A stretch of 44,281 nucleotides of DNA from Propionivibrio sp. (GCA_003249625.1 QKII01000490.1:1-44281), one strand, 5' to 3'. Counted from the first letter of the stretch, positions 9,297 through 18,257 are shown. Notes: generated by a model from the sequence alone, not told the origin. A program made the numbers and translations.

Positions 9297-9914
9297 ATGT
9301 CGCTGAACACCTGGCTTGCCTTCCTGCTCGCCGCCATCCTGATCGCGGTCTCGCCGGGACCGGGCGCGGCGACGAGCATGAGCGTCGGTCTGCGCCATGG
9401 TTACTGGGCCGCCCTGCGTGCCATTGGCGGGCTGCAGACGGCGCTACTGATCCAGCTGGGCATTGTTTTTGCCGGCCTGGGCGCTCTGCTGATGGCATCG
9501 ACGACTGCATTCGAGATCATGAAATTTGTCGGCGCCGGCTATCTTGTCTGGCTCGGCATCCAGAAGTGGCGCGACGTCCCGCGTGCGCTCGACGAAACTA
9601 CCGCCGCTGACCGGCCGAACGGACTGTTCGTACAGGGACTGCTGGTCAACCTGACCAATCCCAAGGCGATCGTTTTCATGGCCGCGCTGACGCCGCAATT
9701 CATCGACCCGGGGCGTTCGCAATTGCTCCAGTTTCTGATACTGAGCACAACGATGTGCGGCGTCGACACCCTTGTGATGTCCTGCTACGCCCTGCTCGCC
9801 ACCCGGCTGCGGCGGTGGCTGCGCGATCTGCGTGCGATGAAGCTTCAGAACCGGTTCTTTGGCGGCGTATTCGTTGGCGCAGGATTCCTGCTGGCGACAA
9901 CGAGCCGGAACTGA
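9297..9914 (+). CDS. LysE/RhtB family amino-acid exporter
   Basis: This encodes a 205-aa inner-membrane protein with about six hydrophobic segments and the N-terminal family signature SPGPGAATSMSVGLRHG. The central block FVGAGYLVWLGIQKWRD and NLTNPKAIVFMAALTPQFI are also typical of RhtB-type exporters of amino acids such as homoserine and threonine. The substrate cannot be read from sequence. It starts 4 bp downstream of ilvD, so a role in exporting excess branched-chain or related amino acids is a reasonable inference but untested. Confidence 0.92.
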   Translation: MSLNTWLAFLLAAILIAVSPGPGAATSMSVGLRHGYWAALRAIGGLQTALLIQLGIVFAGLGALLMASTTAFEIMKFVGAGYLVWLGIQKWRDVPRALDETTAADRPNGLFVQGLLVNLTNPKAIVFMAALTPQFIDPGRSQLLQFLILSTTMCGVDTLVMSCYALLATRLRRWLRDLRAMKLQNRFFGGVFVGAGFLLATTSRN

Positions 9915-9972
9915 AACCCGCTGCACAAGTCCATTTTTCACTTAACGTTCAACAACGATCAGGAGCGCCCGC

Positions 9973-10317
9973 ATGAAACCACGTTCTCTCTGTTTGTTGC
10001 TTGCCGCCCTCGGCATTCTGACAACCGGCACCGCTTTCGCGGACGAGGCCCTGGCCAAGGCCAAAGGCTGTCTGGCCTGCCACACGGTCGACAAAAAACT
10101 GACCGGGCCGACCTATAAGGACGTCGCTCAGGAATACGCCGGGCAGAAGGACGCGGAGACGCGCCTGGCCAACGCGATCCTCAAGGGCACGCCAACGCCT
10201 GCAGGTGTCGGCTGGCAGAAAAAGGGCAAGGCTCTCCTTCCGTTCATGCCACCCAACGCCTCGGTCAAGCCTGACGAGGCTGTAAAGCTGGCGAAGTGGA
10301 TCCTCAGCCTGAAATAG
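9973..10317 (+). CDS. small periplasmic class I cytochrome c
   Basis: This encodes 114 aa. A signal peptide (about 1-23, ending AFADE) precedes a single heme-binding CLACH motif (C33, C36, H37). The likely axial methionine is M92 in LPFMPPNASV, and the protein ends with the usual C-terminal helix (EAVKLAKWILSLK). It belongs with the small c-551/c5-like monoheme carriers that shuttle electrons between periplasmic complexes. The ATG follows CAGGAGCGCCCGC. A bidirectional terminator lies right after it. The specific redox partner is unknown. Confidence 0.94.
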   Translation: MKPRSLCLLLAALGILTTGTAFADEALAKAKGCLACHTVDKKLTGPTYKDVAQEYAGQKDAETRLANAILKGTPTPAGVGWQKKGKALLPFMPPNASVKPDEAVKLAKWILSLK

Positions 10318-10340
10318 TTCCACCGCCTGTTTGTCCAATC

Positions 10341-10366
10341 AAGCCTCCTCAGCGGAGGCTTTTTTC
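10341..10366. terminator. bidirectional intrinsic terminator
   Basis: The arms AAGCCTCC (10341-10348) and GGAGGCTT (10354-10361) are perfect, with a 5-nt loop. T6 follows on the plus strand (10360-10365), and AAGCCTCC supplies only a weak tail on the minus strand. It separates the cytochrome gene from the convergent response regulator, whose stop codon touches it. Confidence 0.9.
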
Positions 10367-11708
10367 AGCGAAACGATTCCGTATCGATCTGGTGGCGCGC
10401 CAGCTTGTCATACAACGTTTTCCGCGGCAGGTGCAGGCTTTCCGCTGCGGCGGCCACGTTGCCACGCGTACCGCGCAACGCTTCGCGGATCAGACTGCGC
10501 TCGTAGTTGTCGAGGCGAGCGGCCAGCGAAACGGCCGCCGTCTCGGTGCTTTCCAGACCGTCGCCAACTCCGAGGCAAAGCCGTTCGGCGACAGCCTTCA
10601 GCTCGCGCACGTTGCCCGGCCAGTCATGCTGCTGCCAGCGGAAAAGATCCTGTTCGTCCCATGCCGGCGCCTCGCGGTTGAAGCGCTGACTGGCCTGCGA
10701 AAGAAAGTAGGTCATCAACGGCGCGATGTCGTTGAGGCGCTGCCGCAGCGGAGGCAGTTCGATGGTCACCACGTTCAGCCGGTAGTAAAGGTCGGCACGA
10801 AAACCGCCCTGCTCCGACAAGCGCTTTAGGTCAGTCTTGGTCGCGGCGACAATGCGACAGTTCACCGGAATGCTGATGTTGCTGCCAAGGCGTTCGACGC
10901 AGCGTTCCTGCAACACGCGCAGCAGCTTCACCTGCAGCGCCAATGGCATCGATTCGATTTCGTCGAGGAACAGCGTGCCGTTGCTGGCGTACTCGATCTT
11001 GCCGATGCGGCGCTTGTCGGCACCGGTAAACGCTCCGGTTTCGTGGCCGAAAATCTCGCTTTCGAAAACCGATTCCGGCAATGCACCGCAGTTGAGGGCA
11101 ACGAACGGCCCGGTGCGACCGCTACGCGCGTGCAGTGCCCGTGCCACGACTTCCTTGCCTGTACCGGTTTCACCGTGAATCAGCACGTCCACGTCGGTGG
11201 GCGCCAGCGAATCGATCGTCCGCGCCACACGCTGGATACTCTCCGACGAGCCAATCAGCGGCATCTCGAGCATGGTACCGAGTTGCTCACGCAGGACGCG
11301 GTTTTCCGTTAGCAGGGCACGCCGTTCCAACGCACGGCGAACGACATCGACGAGCCGCGGCGAACTGAACGGTTTTTCGATGAAGTCGTAGGCATGCGCA
11401 CGCATCGCCTGAACGGCCATCGAGACATCGCCGTGGCCGGTAATCAGGATGACCGGCACGTCGCGATCACGCTGCCACATGACATCGAGCAGTTCCAGCC
11501 CGCTCATGCCGGCCATGCGCACGTCGCTGACGACAACCGCCGGCGGGTCTTCTTCGCAAGCTACCAGCGCCTTCTCCGCGCAGGCAAACGTTCGCACGTC
11601 CAGTTCGGCCAGTTTCAGAGCCTGCGCGCAAGCACGCAGCACCGACTCGTCGTCTTCAATCAGGTAAACCGGCCGCGCCGTCTGGGCGCCGGTATCGTCC
11701 ACACTCAT
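10365..11708 (-). CDS. DctD-like sigma-54-dependent response regulator
   Basis: This encodes 447 aa in three modules. The receiver domain has phospho-acceptor D62 (SDVRMAG). The AAA+ sigma-54 activator domain has Walker A GETGTGKE (about 179-186) and the GAFTGA loop that touches sigma-54 (225-230). The C-terminal Fis-type helix-turn-helix is RGNVAAAAESLHLPRKTLYDKL. It most resembles DctD, the activator of dicarboxylate uptake genes. Its start overlaps the kinase stop by 4 bp. The divergent TAXI-TRAP operon has a sigma-54 promoter and an upstream palindrome, so that operon is the probable target. Confidence 0.93.
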   Translation of the reverse strand: MSVDDTGAQTARPVYLIEDDESVLRACAQALKLAELDVRTFACAEKALVACEEDPPAVVVSDVRMAGMSGLELLDVMWQRDRDVPVILITGHGDVSMAVQAMRAHAYDFIEKPFSSPRLVDVVRRALERRALLTENRVLREQLGTMLEMPLIGSSESIQRVARTIDSLAPTDVDVLIHGETGTGKEVVARALHARSGRTGPFVALNCGALPESVFESEIFGHETGAFTGADKRRIGKIEYASNGTLFLDEIESMPLALQVKLLRVLQERCVERLGSNISIPVNCRIVAATKTDLKRLSEQGGFRADLYYRLNVVTIELPPLRQRLNDIAPLMTYFLSQASQRFNREAPAWDEQDLFRWQQHDWPGNVRELKAVAERLCLGVGDGLESTETAAVSLAARLDNYERSLIREALRGTRGNVAAAAESLHLPRKTLYDKLARHQIDTESFR

Positions 11709-13564
11709 GCCTCCTCTGCCTCCTCCAACTCCACGGTAAATTCCGCGCCGCGACCGTCACTATTACGGGCGTCGAGAGAACCGCCCAGTTCGCTGGCAAT
11801 CATCCGCGAGATGGCCAGACCCAACCCGAGACCCTGGCCGGCCGACTTGGTAGTGAAAAATGGCTCGAAGAGATGCGGCAGCGTCCCCACGGCGATCCCG
11901 CTTCCGCTGTCCCGCACCACGATACGCACCCGCCCATCCATCCGGCAGGCAGAGACCTGGACGAGTCTTTCCTCCGATTCCGCCACGGCGTCCAATGCGT
12001 TGAGCAGAAGGTTGACCAGTACCTGCTCGAGCCGCTGCGGATCGCCCTGTACCCGCAGATCGTCCGGCACACCCTGGACATCGATCTGCGCCTCGACCTG
12101 TCGCCGCCGTGCTTCGACCAGCATCAATGCCTGAACCACAGTCCCAGCCACCCCCACCGGGCGGCGCTCCAGAGCCGGTTTGTGCGTGAAACTCTTGATC
12201 TCGCCTACGATACGCCCCATGCGCGCCGCCATCTGGCGGATCAGCCCGAGATTTTCGCGGACCTCGACAACGTCACCGCGTTCGAGCAAACCGACCGCAT
12301 TGTCGGCAAAGGTATGCAAGGCCGTCAGCGGCTGGTTCAGTTCGTGACTAACCCCCGCCGCCATTTGCCCGAGCACCGCGAGTTTCCCAGCCTGAACGGC
12401 GCTGTCCCGTGTTTCGCGCAGGATGGTTTCCGTTGTTTTCAAGGCACCGATCTTTTCTTCCAGCGATGTGTTGGTCGCCGTCAGATCGGCTGTCCGCTCG
12501 GCGATGCGTTTTTCCAGGTCGGCGTATACCTGGCGCAAGGTCGCCTGTGCCTGCCGGCGCTCATGGTAGCGCTTGATGTTAAGGCGGTAGAAGAAGAGCA
12601 GCGACATCGCGAACGCCACCGCCAGCCCGGTCGCCATCCCGGCCAGCAGCGCATTCTGCCGATCCTGCCGCGTAGAGGACAGCAACACGATCGACCACGC
12701 TTCGGGCGCCGTCAGCACCGATTGCGCGAGGTAGACGTCTTCCACCCGGCCCTGCAGGCTGGCACGAAGCTGCTGGGGCTCGTCCTGGAGCTGCAACTTG
12801 ATGCCCAAGGGACGCAGATCCTGCCGCCCGTACTGGCGGGACAGTCCGATCTGCTGCACGACACCGGACTCCAGCGGCATCAGTGTGCGGTATTTGAATT
12901 CCGGAACGGATGAAAGGAAAACGACCCCGTTGGCGTCGACCAGCAGGACGGGATCGCCGTTACGCACGAGCGCTGACTCGAAGTCCCCGAGGCTGATCTT
13001 GACCACGACCACACCGATCGGGCCATCGGGCCCGGCGATTGGCGAGGCCAGAAAATAGCCGGGTTCCCCTGTGGTCGCCCCAAGGCCGTAAAAACGGCCC
13101 AGACCACCGTGCAACGCCAACTGGAAATAGGGTCGAAAACCGTAGTTGTGTCCGATGTACGAACTCGCCGACTGGAAATTGCTCGCGGCGAGCGTCAATC
13201 CGTTGCGGTCCATCAGAAACACCGAATTGATCCCCGCACCATGTTGCACATCCAGGAGATAGTTGTTGGCGGCATCCAGCGCCTTCGGGTCGCCGGGATT
13301 GGCCAACAGGGCCAGCAACCGTTCCTCCATCGCAATGACACGGGGCAGCGACTCATTGCGCGAAAGCAGCGACTGCAGGCTCATGCGGAAGAACTCGACA
13401 TGATGCCGGGACTGCAGCGCCAGCAAGTCGAGCTGACGAGCCAGCACCGCCTCGCGCACACCCCACCCCGCCAGCACACAGACAATCAGGGCGACGGTGA
13501 TCCGTAGCACCGATCGCCCCCAGGCACGACCACTCCGGGCCGCGAGACTGGCTGCTATTCGCAT
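11705..13564 (-). CDS. DctB-like membrane sensor histidine kinase
   Basis: This encodes 619 aa. TM1 lies at about 20-37 and TM2 at about 305-327, enclosing a ~265-residue periplasmic sensor of the double-Cache type found in DctB (SSYIGHNYGFRPYFQLAL, and GEPGYFLASPI as the membrane-proximal ligand pocket). A coiled-coil linker (340-385) leads to the phospho-acceptor H407 (VSHELNQPLTAL) and an HATPase domain with LLNALDA, DSGSGI, FEPFFTTK and GLGLGLAIS. ATG at 13564 follows AAAGGGAACGC. It forms a coupled pair with the DctD-like regulator. The ligand is probably the carboxylate carried by the neighbouring TAXI-TRAP system, by inference from layout. Confidence 0.93.
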   Translation of the reverse strand: MRIAASLAARSGRAWGRSVLRITVALIVCVLAGWGVREAVLARQLDLLALQSRHHVEFFRMSLQSLLSRNESLPRVIAMEERLLALLANPGDPKALDAANNYLLDVQHGAGINSVFLMDRNGLTLAASNFQSASSYIGHNYGFRPYFQLALHGGLGRFYGLGATTGEPGYFLASPIAGPDGPIGVVVVKISLGDFESALVRNGDPVLLVDANGVVFLSSVPEFKYRTLMPLESGVVQQIGLSRQYGRQDLRPLGIKLQLQDEPQQLRASLQGRVEDVYLAQSVLTAPEAWSIVLLSSTRQDRQNALLAGMATGLAVAFAMSLLFFYRLNIKRYHERRQAQATLRQVYADLEKRIAERTADLTATNTSLEEKIGALKTTETILRETRDSAVQAGKLAVLGQMAAGVSHELNQPLTALHTFADNAVGLLERGDVVEVRENLGLIRQMAARMGRIVGEIKSFTHKPALERRPVGVAGTVVQALMLVEARRRQVEAQIDVQGVPDDLRVQGDPQRLEQVLVNLLLNALDAVAESEERLVQVSACRMDGRVRIVVRDSGSGIAVGTLPHLFEPFFTTKSAGQGLGLGLAISRMIASELGGSLDARNSDGRGAEFTVELEEAEEA

Positions 13565-13714
13565 GCGTTCCCTTTACTGTTGAAAGTTGAAGCCACTCGC
13601 CTCTCGGATGAGTATTTTTTTAAATTTTTCGGTGATTATGCGGCACAAGGCGGAAGCCCGACCAGATAAAAGCGCAGCGCTCGCAGCGTCAGAACACCGC
13701 GCTGACACGCTCGA

Positions 13715-13732
13715 TGTGCGGAAATCCGCACA
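13715..13732. promoter_or_regulatory. palindromic upstream activator site, probably for the DctD-like regulator
   Basis: TGTGCGG and CCGCACA are perfect 7-bp arms around AAAT. The centre lies about 130 bp upstream of the sigma-54 promoter at 13847, the usual enhancer distance, and the form is close to what I recall for DctD-type binding sites. I saw only this one full palindrome in the gap, whereas DctD targets often have two. Confidence 0.65.
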
Positions 13733-13846
13733 CCCGCACCAATCGATTCCGAAAAAGCCGACATCACACCGTTACGACAACCATCGTCACTAAACGAAAA
13801 CCCACTGCTTGCAACAGCTTGAGCGAAAAAGACGGAATCATCTTTA

Positions 13847-13863
13847 TTGGCACAGGACTTGCT
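13847..13863 (+). promoter_or_regulatory. sigma-54 (-24/-12) promoter of the TAXI-TRAP operon
   Basis: The sequence reads TTGGCAC-AGGAC-TTGCT, with the invariant GG and GC separated by exactly 10 bp, nearly the full sigma-54 consensus. Transcription would start near 13874, giving a leader of about 110 nt before the ATG at 13987. An AT-rich run at 13608-13636 lies upstream in the same gap. The 422-bp region between the kinase and the binding-protein gene holds no other gene. Confidence 0.85.
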
Positions 13864-13986
13864 CAACGCTGATAGACCGTCACGCCTGTCGGCGCGCTTT
13901 ATCCAACGTGATGTTTCGTGCTGTTTCCGCATCCGTTTCTTGCAGGCGAATGGTAGAACTCAATACTCAACAAGGAGGGTTTCACA

Positions 13987-14982
13987 ATGAAAAGCACTCG
14001 ACGTCTTCTCTGTGCCATTACCGTACCGCTTGCCATGGCGCTGTCCACCCTGCCCTCGGTCTCTTCCGCGCAGGACATCAAGCGCGGCGACCATTACATC
14101 ACCGTGCTGACCGGCCCCTCCAGCGGCATCTACTTCCCGATCGGCGGCGCCTTCTCCACCCTGATCGGCAAGCTGGGCTACAAGGCATCCGCAACTGCGA
14201 CCGGCGCCACCGCCGAGAACATCAACGCCCTGCGAACGAGCCAGGGTGAAATCGCGATCGCGATGTCCGACGCGGTAATCCAGGCGGTCGAGGCCTTCGG
14301 CGCCTACGAAGGGAAGAAGCCGGCCACCAACCTGCGCGCCTTGATGGGACTCTGGCCGAACGTCTGCCAGATCGTCACCACGGCGGACTCGGGCATCAAG
14401 ACCTTCGCCGACCTCAAGGGCAAGCGGATCGGCGTGGGCGCGCCGAACTCCGGCGTGGAAATCAATGCCCGGATGATCTTCGAGGCGCACGGCATGACCT
14501 ACAAGGACGTCAAGGTTGATTACCTCAACTACGGCGAGGCCATCGACCAGATGAAGAACGGCCTGATCGACGCTGCATTCGTCACCTCCGGCCTGGGCAA
14601 CGCAACGATCCGCGAACTGGGCGTAACCAAGAAGATCGCTTTCGTTCCTGTTGACGGCGAAGCCCGGCAGCGACTGATCAAGAAGTATCCCTTCTACATC
14701 GAGTCGACCATTCCGGCGGCTACCTACGGCACGCCGGCCGACACGCCGACCACCGCGGTCATGAACATCCTGATTGCAGACAAGAAGCTTCCGGCCGACG
14801 TCGTTTATGACATCCTGAAGAACATCTTCTCGCAGTCCGGGCTCGAAACAATCCAGGCGGCCCACGCCACTGCCAAGGCCAACATCAAGCCAGAAACCGC
14901 CTTGCGCGGCGTCACCGGCACGGCGGTTCCGCTCCACGAAGGTGCGATCCGCTACTACAAGGAAGCCGGGCTGATGAAGTAG
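13987..14982 (+). CDS. TAXI family TRAP transporter solute-binding protein
   Basis: This encodes a 331-aa periplasmic protein with a signal peptide (cleavage near VSSA|QD, residue 28). The mature part opens with YITVLTGPSSGIYFPIGGAF and continues with GATAENINALRTSQGEIAIAM, both diagnostic of TAXI-type TRAP receptors. DLKGKRIGVGAPNSGVEINA is the hinge-adjacent block. Such receptors capture carboxylates (glutamate or 2-oxoglutarate in some studied cases) and hand them to the DctQM membrane unit. The start has a strong site, AAGGAGGGTTTCACAATG. It is the first gene of a three-gene operon under the sigma-54 promoter upstream. Confidence 0.95.
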   Translation: MKSTRRLLCAITVPLAMALSTLPSVSSAQDIKRGDHYITVLTGPSSGIYFPIGGAFSTLIGKLGYKASATATGATAENINALRTSQGEIAIAMSDAVIQAVEAFGAYEGKKPATNLRALMGLWPNVCQIVTTADSGIKTFADLKGKRIGVGAPNSGVEINARMIFEAHGMTYKDVKVDYLNYGEAIDQMKNGLIDAAFVTSGLGNATIRELGVTKKIAFVPVDGEARQRLIKKYPFYIESTIPAATYGTPADTPTTAVMNILIADKKLPADVVYDILKNIFSQSGLETIQAAHATAKANIKPETALRGVTGTAVPLHEGAIRYYKEAGLMK

Positions 14983-14989
14983 CCTGGTC

Positions 14990-15550
14990 ATGCGGGGATC
15001 ACTCGCCTGCATGATGCGTCATGGCGTCTGGCGCGCGCTTAAGTATTCGAGCGCCAGACGCGCTGCTTCGGCCCTTGCCATCCTTCTGCTCTGGGGTTGT
15101 GCGTCACACCCGACGCACGAGGCGGTGCTGCGCATCCATGACTGGAAAACAGGCCGTGTGTATGTGGAGGTGCCCGCGCGGGTCAATAGCCAGCTGTTGT
15201 TCGCCTGGGTCCACTCCCTCGAGAAAATCCCCTGGAACGAGTACTACCACGTCGACGAGCATTTCAATCTGATCCTCGACGAAATCACATTCCCGGCATT
15301 CGGCGCGGGAATCCCCGAGAACAAGGGGCGAGTCACCTTCATAAAGGATGGGCTGATCCACATGAAGGAGATCGACCAGTCGTTTGCGGAACTTGTATGG
15401 CTCAACTCTCATTTTTCAACACGTGAACTGGTGCTCGACGGCATTCAGATCACGCGTGGCAGCGAACTCCCCGAGCACACCCGACTGCGGCTCGTTATCG
15501 AAAGAACGAACAAAGGTGAATCCAATGGCGGAAATGAAGCAAGACGATAA
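14990..15550 (+). CDS. DUF1850 lipoprotein of the TRAP operon
   Basis: This encodes up to 186 aa. The N terminus is basic, followed by a hydrophobic stretch ending LLLWGC (Cys37 counted from the 14990 ATG), a plausible lipobox. The rest matches DUF1850 proteins: LLFAWVHSLEKIPWNEYYHV and FPAFGAGIPENKG are recognisable. DUF1850 genes recur beside TAXI-TRAP permeases, but their role is unknown. The start could also be 15011 or 15014, which keep the signal intact. The 3' end overlaps the permease gene by 26 bp, implying coupled translation and an accessory job in uptake. Confidence 0.8.
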   Translation: MRGSLACMMRHGVWRALKYSSARRAASALAILLLWGCASHPTHEAVLRIHDWKTGRVYVEVPARVNSQLLFAWVHSLEKIPWNEYYHVDEHFNLILDEITFPAFGAGIPENKGRVTFIKDGLIHMKEIDQSFAELVWLNSHFSTRELVLDGIQITRGSELPEHTRLRLVIERTNKGESNGGNEARR

Positions 15551-17540
15551 AAACACCGATACCGGCCAGGACGGCGCGGACGAGGCCATCGCCAAGGCCA
15601 TGGCCGGCGAACTGACCGAAGAACAATTGAATCTGATCAAGGATCTGGACAAGGAGTCCAGCGTACGCAAGCTCGCAACGCCATGGATCGCCAAGCTGTT
15701 TTATCTGGCCTGCATCGGCGTGACGCTCTACCACTTCATCACCTCGCTGGTCGGAACGCCGGTCGTTCTCGAGCACCGCTCGCTGCACGTTTCGATGATG
15801 CTCGGCCTCTGCTTCGTCATGTACCCGTTCAGCAAGCGCTGCAACTTCAAGCATGTTTCCTGGTGGGACTGGCTGCTCGTCGTTTTATCCATTTCGGTGG
15901 CCGTGTATGTCTGGGCTGACTATCTCGGTGTGGTCGAACGGGCTGGAATGCCCAATACGCCCGACCTCGTCGTGGCGACCCTGCTGACCGTGCTCGTTCT
16001 GGAAGCCGCGAGGCGCTCCGCAGGCTGGGCACTCCCGGTTCTGAGCTTGCTGTTCATCGCCTACGGCCTGTTCGGTCGGAGCGTTCCCGGCGTCTTCGGG
16101 CACCGCGGCTACACCTGGATGCAGCTTTCCAATCACTTCTTCGCCAATACCGAAGGCATCTTCGGCACCTCGGTCAGCGTGGCGGCAAGCTACATCTTTC
16201 TGTTCATCCTGTTCGGCGCCGTGATGGGCAAGTCCGGAATGGGAGCTTTCTTCAATGACCTGGCGATGGCACTGGCCGGGCACACCAAGGGCGGGCCGGC
16301 GAAAGTCGCGGTCATGTCTTCCGGCCTGCTCGGTTCGATCAACGGCTCCGCGGTAGCCAACGTGGTAACCACCGGCGCCTTCACCATTCCGCTGATGAAG
16401 AAAACCGGCTACGCGAAGGATTTCGCCGGCGCTGTGGAAGCCTCCTCGTCCGTCGGCGGGCAACTGCTCCCGCCGGTCATGGGCGCCGCTGCCTTCATCA
16501 TGGCCGAGATACTGAGCGTGCCCTATTCGACCATCATCATCCACGCGGCCATTCCCGCCTTGCTGTATTACCTCGGAATCATCATCCAGGTTCAGCTGCG
16601 CGCCGGAAAGACCAACCTGGTCGGCCTGCCGAAGGACCGCTTGCCGCTCGTCAAGGATGTCATGAAGGACAAGGGGCACCTGCTGATCCCGATCTTCCTC
16701 CTGCTCTACCTGCTGCTTTTCTCGGGCACCACCGTCGTCTTCTCCGCGGTCATCACTATCGTCGCCACCATCGTCGTGGCGGCCTTGAAGAAGAGTACCC
16801 GGATGAGCTTCAAGGACATCTGCGACGCGTTCGCCGACGGCGCCACGCAAACCGTGGCGGTGGCCATCGCTTGCGCCTGCGTGGGCATCATCATCGGCGT
16901 CACGTCAAAGACCGGCTTCGGGCTGACCATGGCGAACACCATCATCACCCTCGGCGGCAAGAGCCTGGTCATCACGCTCATCTTCACCATGATCACCTGC
17001 ATGATCCTGGGCATGGGCGTACCGTCGATTCCGGCCTACATCATCACCGCCACCGTCGCCGCGCCGGCCCTGGCAAAACTGGGCATCCCGGTGATCGCCG
17101 CGCACATGTTCTCCTTCTACTACGCCATGTTCGCCAACCTCACCCCGCCTGTCGCACTGGCGGCCTTTGCGGCGGCAGGCGTGTCGGGCGGCGATCCGAT
17201 GAAGACCGGCTTCGCGGCGGTCAAGCTGGCCATCGCCGGGTTCATCGTGCCGTTCATGTTCGTATACTCGCCGCAACTGCTCCTCATCAACACAACGTTC
17301 CTCGAAGGGTTACGGGTTGCTGTTGGCGCCTGCATCGGCGTCTTCATGATCAGTGTCGCGGTGGAAGGCTATCTCTTCACCAGAACAAACATGCTCGTAC
17401 GCCTCGTCGCCGCGATCGGCGCCCTGGCGCTGATCGACAGCGGTGTTTACTCCGACATGATCGGTCTGGCCGCCCTGGCGCTGCTGCTGGCAATTCAGTA
17501 CCTGGCTGCCAAGAGGAGCGGAAACGCCCTGCCAGCCTGA
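15525..17540 (+). CDS. TRAP transporter permease, fused DctQ-DctM type (TAXI class)
   Basis: This encodes a 671-aa polytopic inner-membrane protein that joins the small four-helix (DctQ) and large twelve-helix (DctM) TRAP subunits, the normal form for TAXI systems. After an acidic, hydrophilic 45-residue N terminus come the helices. Typical motifs are MGKSGMGAFFNDLAMALAGH, GSINGSAVANVVTTGAFTIP and SVGGQLLPPVMGAAAFIMAE, which form the transport core. Uptake is driven by an ion gradient. ATG at 15525 follows AAAGGTGAATCCA; an in-frame GTG further upstream would lie deep inside the DUF1850 gene. A long palindrome follows the stop. Confidence 0.95.
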   Translation: MAEMKQDDKNTDTGQDGADEAIAKAMAGELTEEQLNLIKDLDKESSVRKLATPWIAKLFYLACIGVTLYHFITSLVGTPVVLEHRSLHVSMMLGLCFVMYPFSKRCNFKHVSWWDWLLVVLSISVAVYVWADYLGVVERAGMPNTPDLVVATLLTVLVLEAARRSAGWALPVLSLLFIAYGLFGRSVPGVFGHRGYTWMQLSNHFFANTEGIFGTSVSVAASYIFLFILFGAVMGKSGMGAFFNDLAMALAGHTKGGPAKVAVMSSGLLGSINGSAVANVVTTGAFTIPLMKKTGYAKDFAGAVEASSSVGGQLLPPVMGAAAFIMAEILSVPYSTIIIHAAIPALLYYLGIIIQVQLRAGKTNLVGLPKDRLPLVKDVMKDKGHLLIPIFLLLYLLLFSGTTVVFSAVITIVATIVVAALKKSTRMSFKDICDAFADGATQTVAVAIACACVGIIIGVTSKTGFGLTMANTIITLGGKSLVITLIFTMITCMILGMGVPSIPAYIITATVAAPALAKLGIPVIAAHMFSFYYAMFANLTPPVALAAFAAAGVSGGDPMKTGFAAVKLAIAGFIVPFMFVYSPQLLLINTTFLEGLRVAVGACIGVFMISVAVEGYLFTRTNMLVRLVAAIGALALIDSGVYSDMIGLAALALLLAIQYLAAKRSGNALPA

Positions 17541-17551
17541 CCTTCCCGCCG

Positions 17552-17598
17552 GCTGAAAGTGGTGCTGCCCGAATCCTTCGGGCAGCACCACTTTCAGC
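17552..17598. repeat. long perfect inverted repeat (22-bp arms) after the TRAP operon
   Basis: The left arm (17552-17573) and right arm (17577-17598) are exact reverse complements of 22 bp separated by only TCC. It begins 12 bp after the permease stop. No T-run follows, so it is not a classic intrinsic terminator, but the RNA hairpin would be very stable and could protect or end the operon mRNA from its 3' side. Confidence 0.85.
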
Positions 17599-17681
17599 GG
17601 CATTCAAACACGCTGCGCAACCCGGACTCGGTATACTGTGCGCCTCTATCGCCAGCCCGCCGTCTCCACGAGCCTCCGACG

Positions 17682-18257
17682 TTGCCCTCGACGACACACT
17701 CTTCCATCCGCATTCTCGGCATCGATCCGGGCCTGCGCGTCACCGGCTTCGGCGTCATCGAAAAGACGGGAACCCGGCTCGCGTACATTGCAAGCGGCTG
17801 CATCCGCACCGACGCGACGACCTCGCTGCCGACACGCCTGGGCACGATCAATACAGGTATCAACGAACTGCTGCAAAAATACGAACCCGATCAGGCTGTC
17901 ATCGAAATCGTCTTCGTGAACGTTAACCCTCAATCGACGTTGCTGCTCGGTCAGGCACGTGGGGCGGCAATTACCACGCTGGTCGCCGGCGGCGTCGAGG
18001 TCGCCGAGTACACTGCGCTGCAGGTCAAGCAGGCGGTCGTTGGCAACGGGCATGCGGACAAAGCACAGGTGCAGCACATGGTTCGACGGCTGTTGTCGCT
18101 ACCTGGCGAACCGAGCCCCGACGCGGCGGACGCGCTGGCCTGTGCCATCGCACACGCGCATGGCGGGCAGGGGCTGGGGAAGATGTCAACGAAAGGATTC
18201 CGGATTCGCAACGGCCGGATGATCCTGGGAAAACTGAGTGAGGCCAAAAACGGATGA
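17682..18257 (+). CDS. ruvC: crossover junction endodeoxyribonuclease RuvC
   Basis: This encodes the Holliday-junction resolvase that cuts symmetric strands after RuvAB branch migration. The acidic catalytic residues are visible: Asp in GIDPGLR near the N terminus, Glu in [15 protein letters not shown], and the Asp pair in [24 protein letters not shown] is also conserved. No ATG precedes the first catalytic block, and a TTG at 17682 gives [17 protein letters not shown] and 191 aa, so I use that; the exact start is uncertain. A TATACT element at 17632-17637 may be part of its promoter. The stop overlaps the ruvA start by 4 bp. Confidence 0.93.
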   Translation: MPSTTHSSIRILGIDPGLRVTGFGVIEKTGTRLAYIASGCIRTDATTSLPTRLGTINTGINELLQKYEPDQAVIEIVFVNVNPQSTLLLGQARGAAITTLVAGGVEVAEYTALQVKQAVVGNGHADKAQVQHMVRRLLSLPGEPSPDAADALACAIAHAHGGQGLGKMSTKGFRIRNGRMILGKLSEAKNG

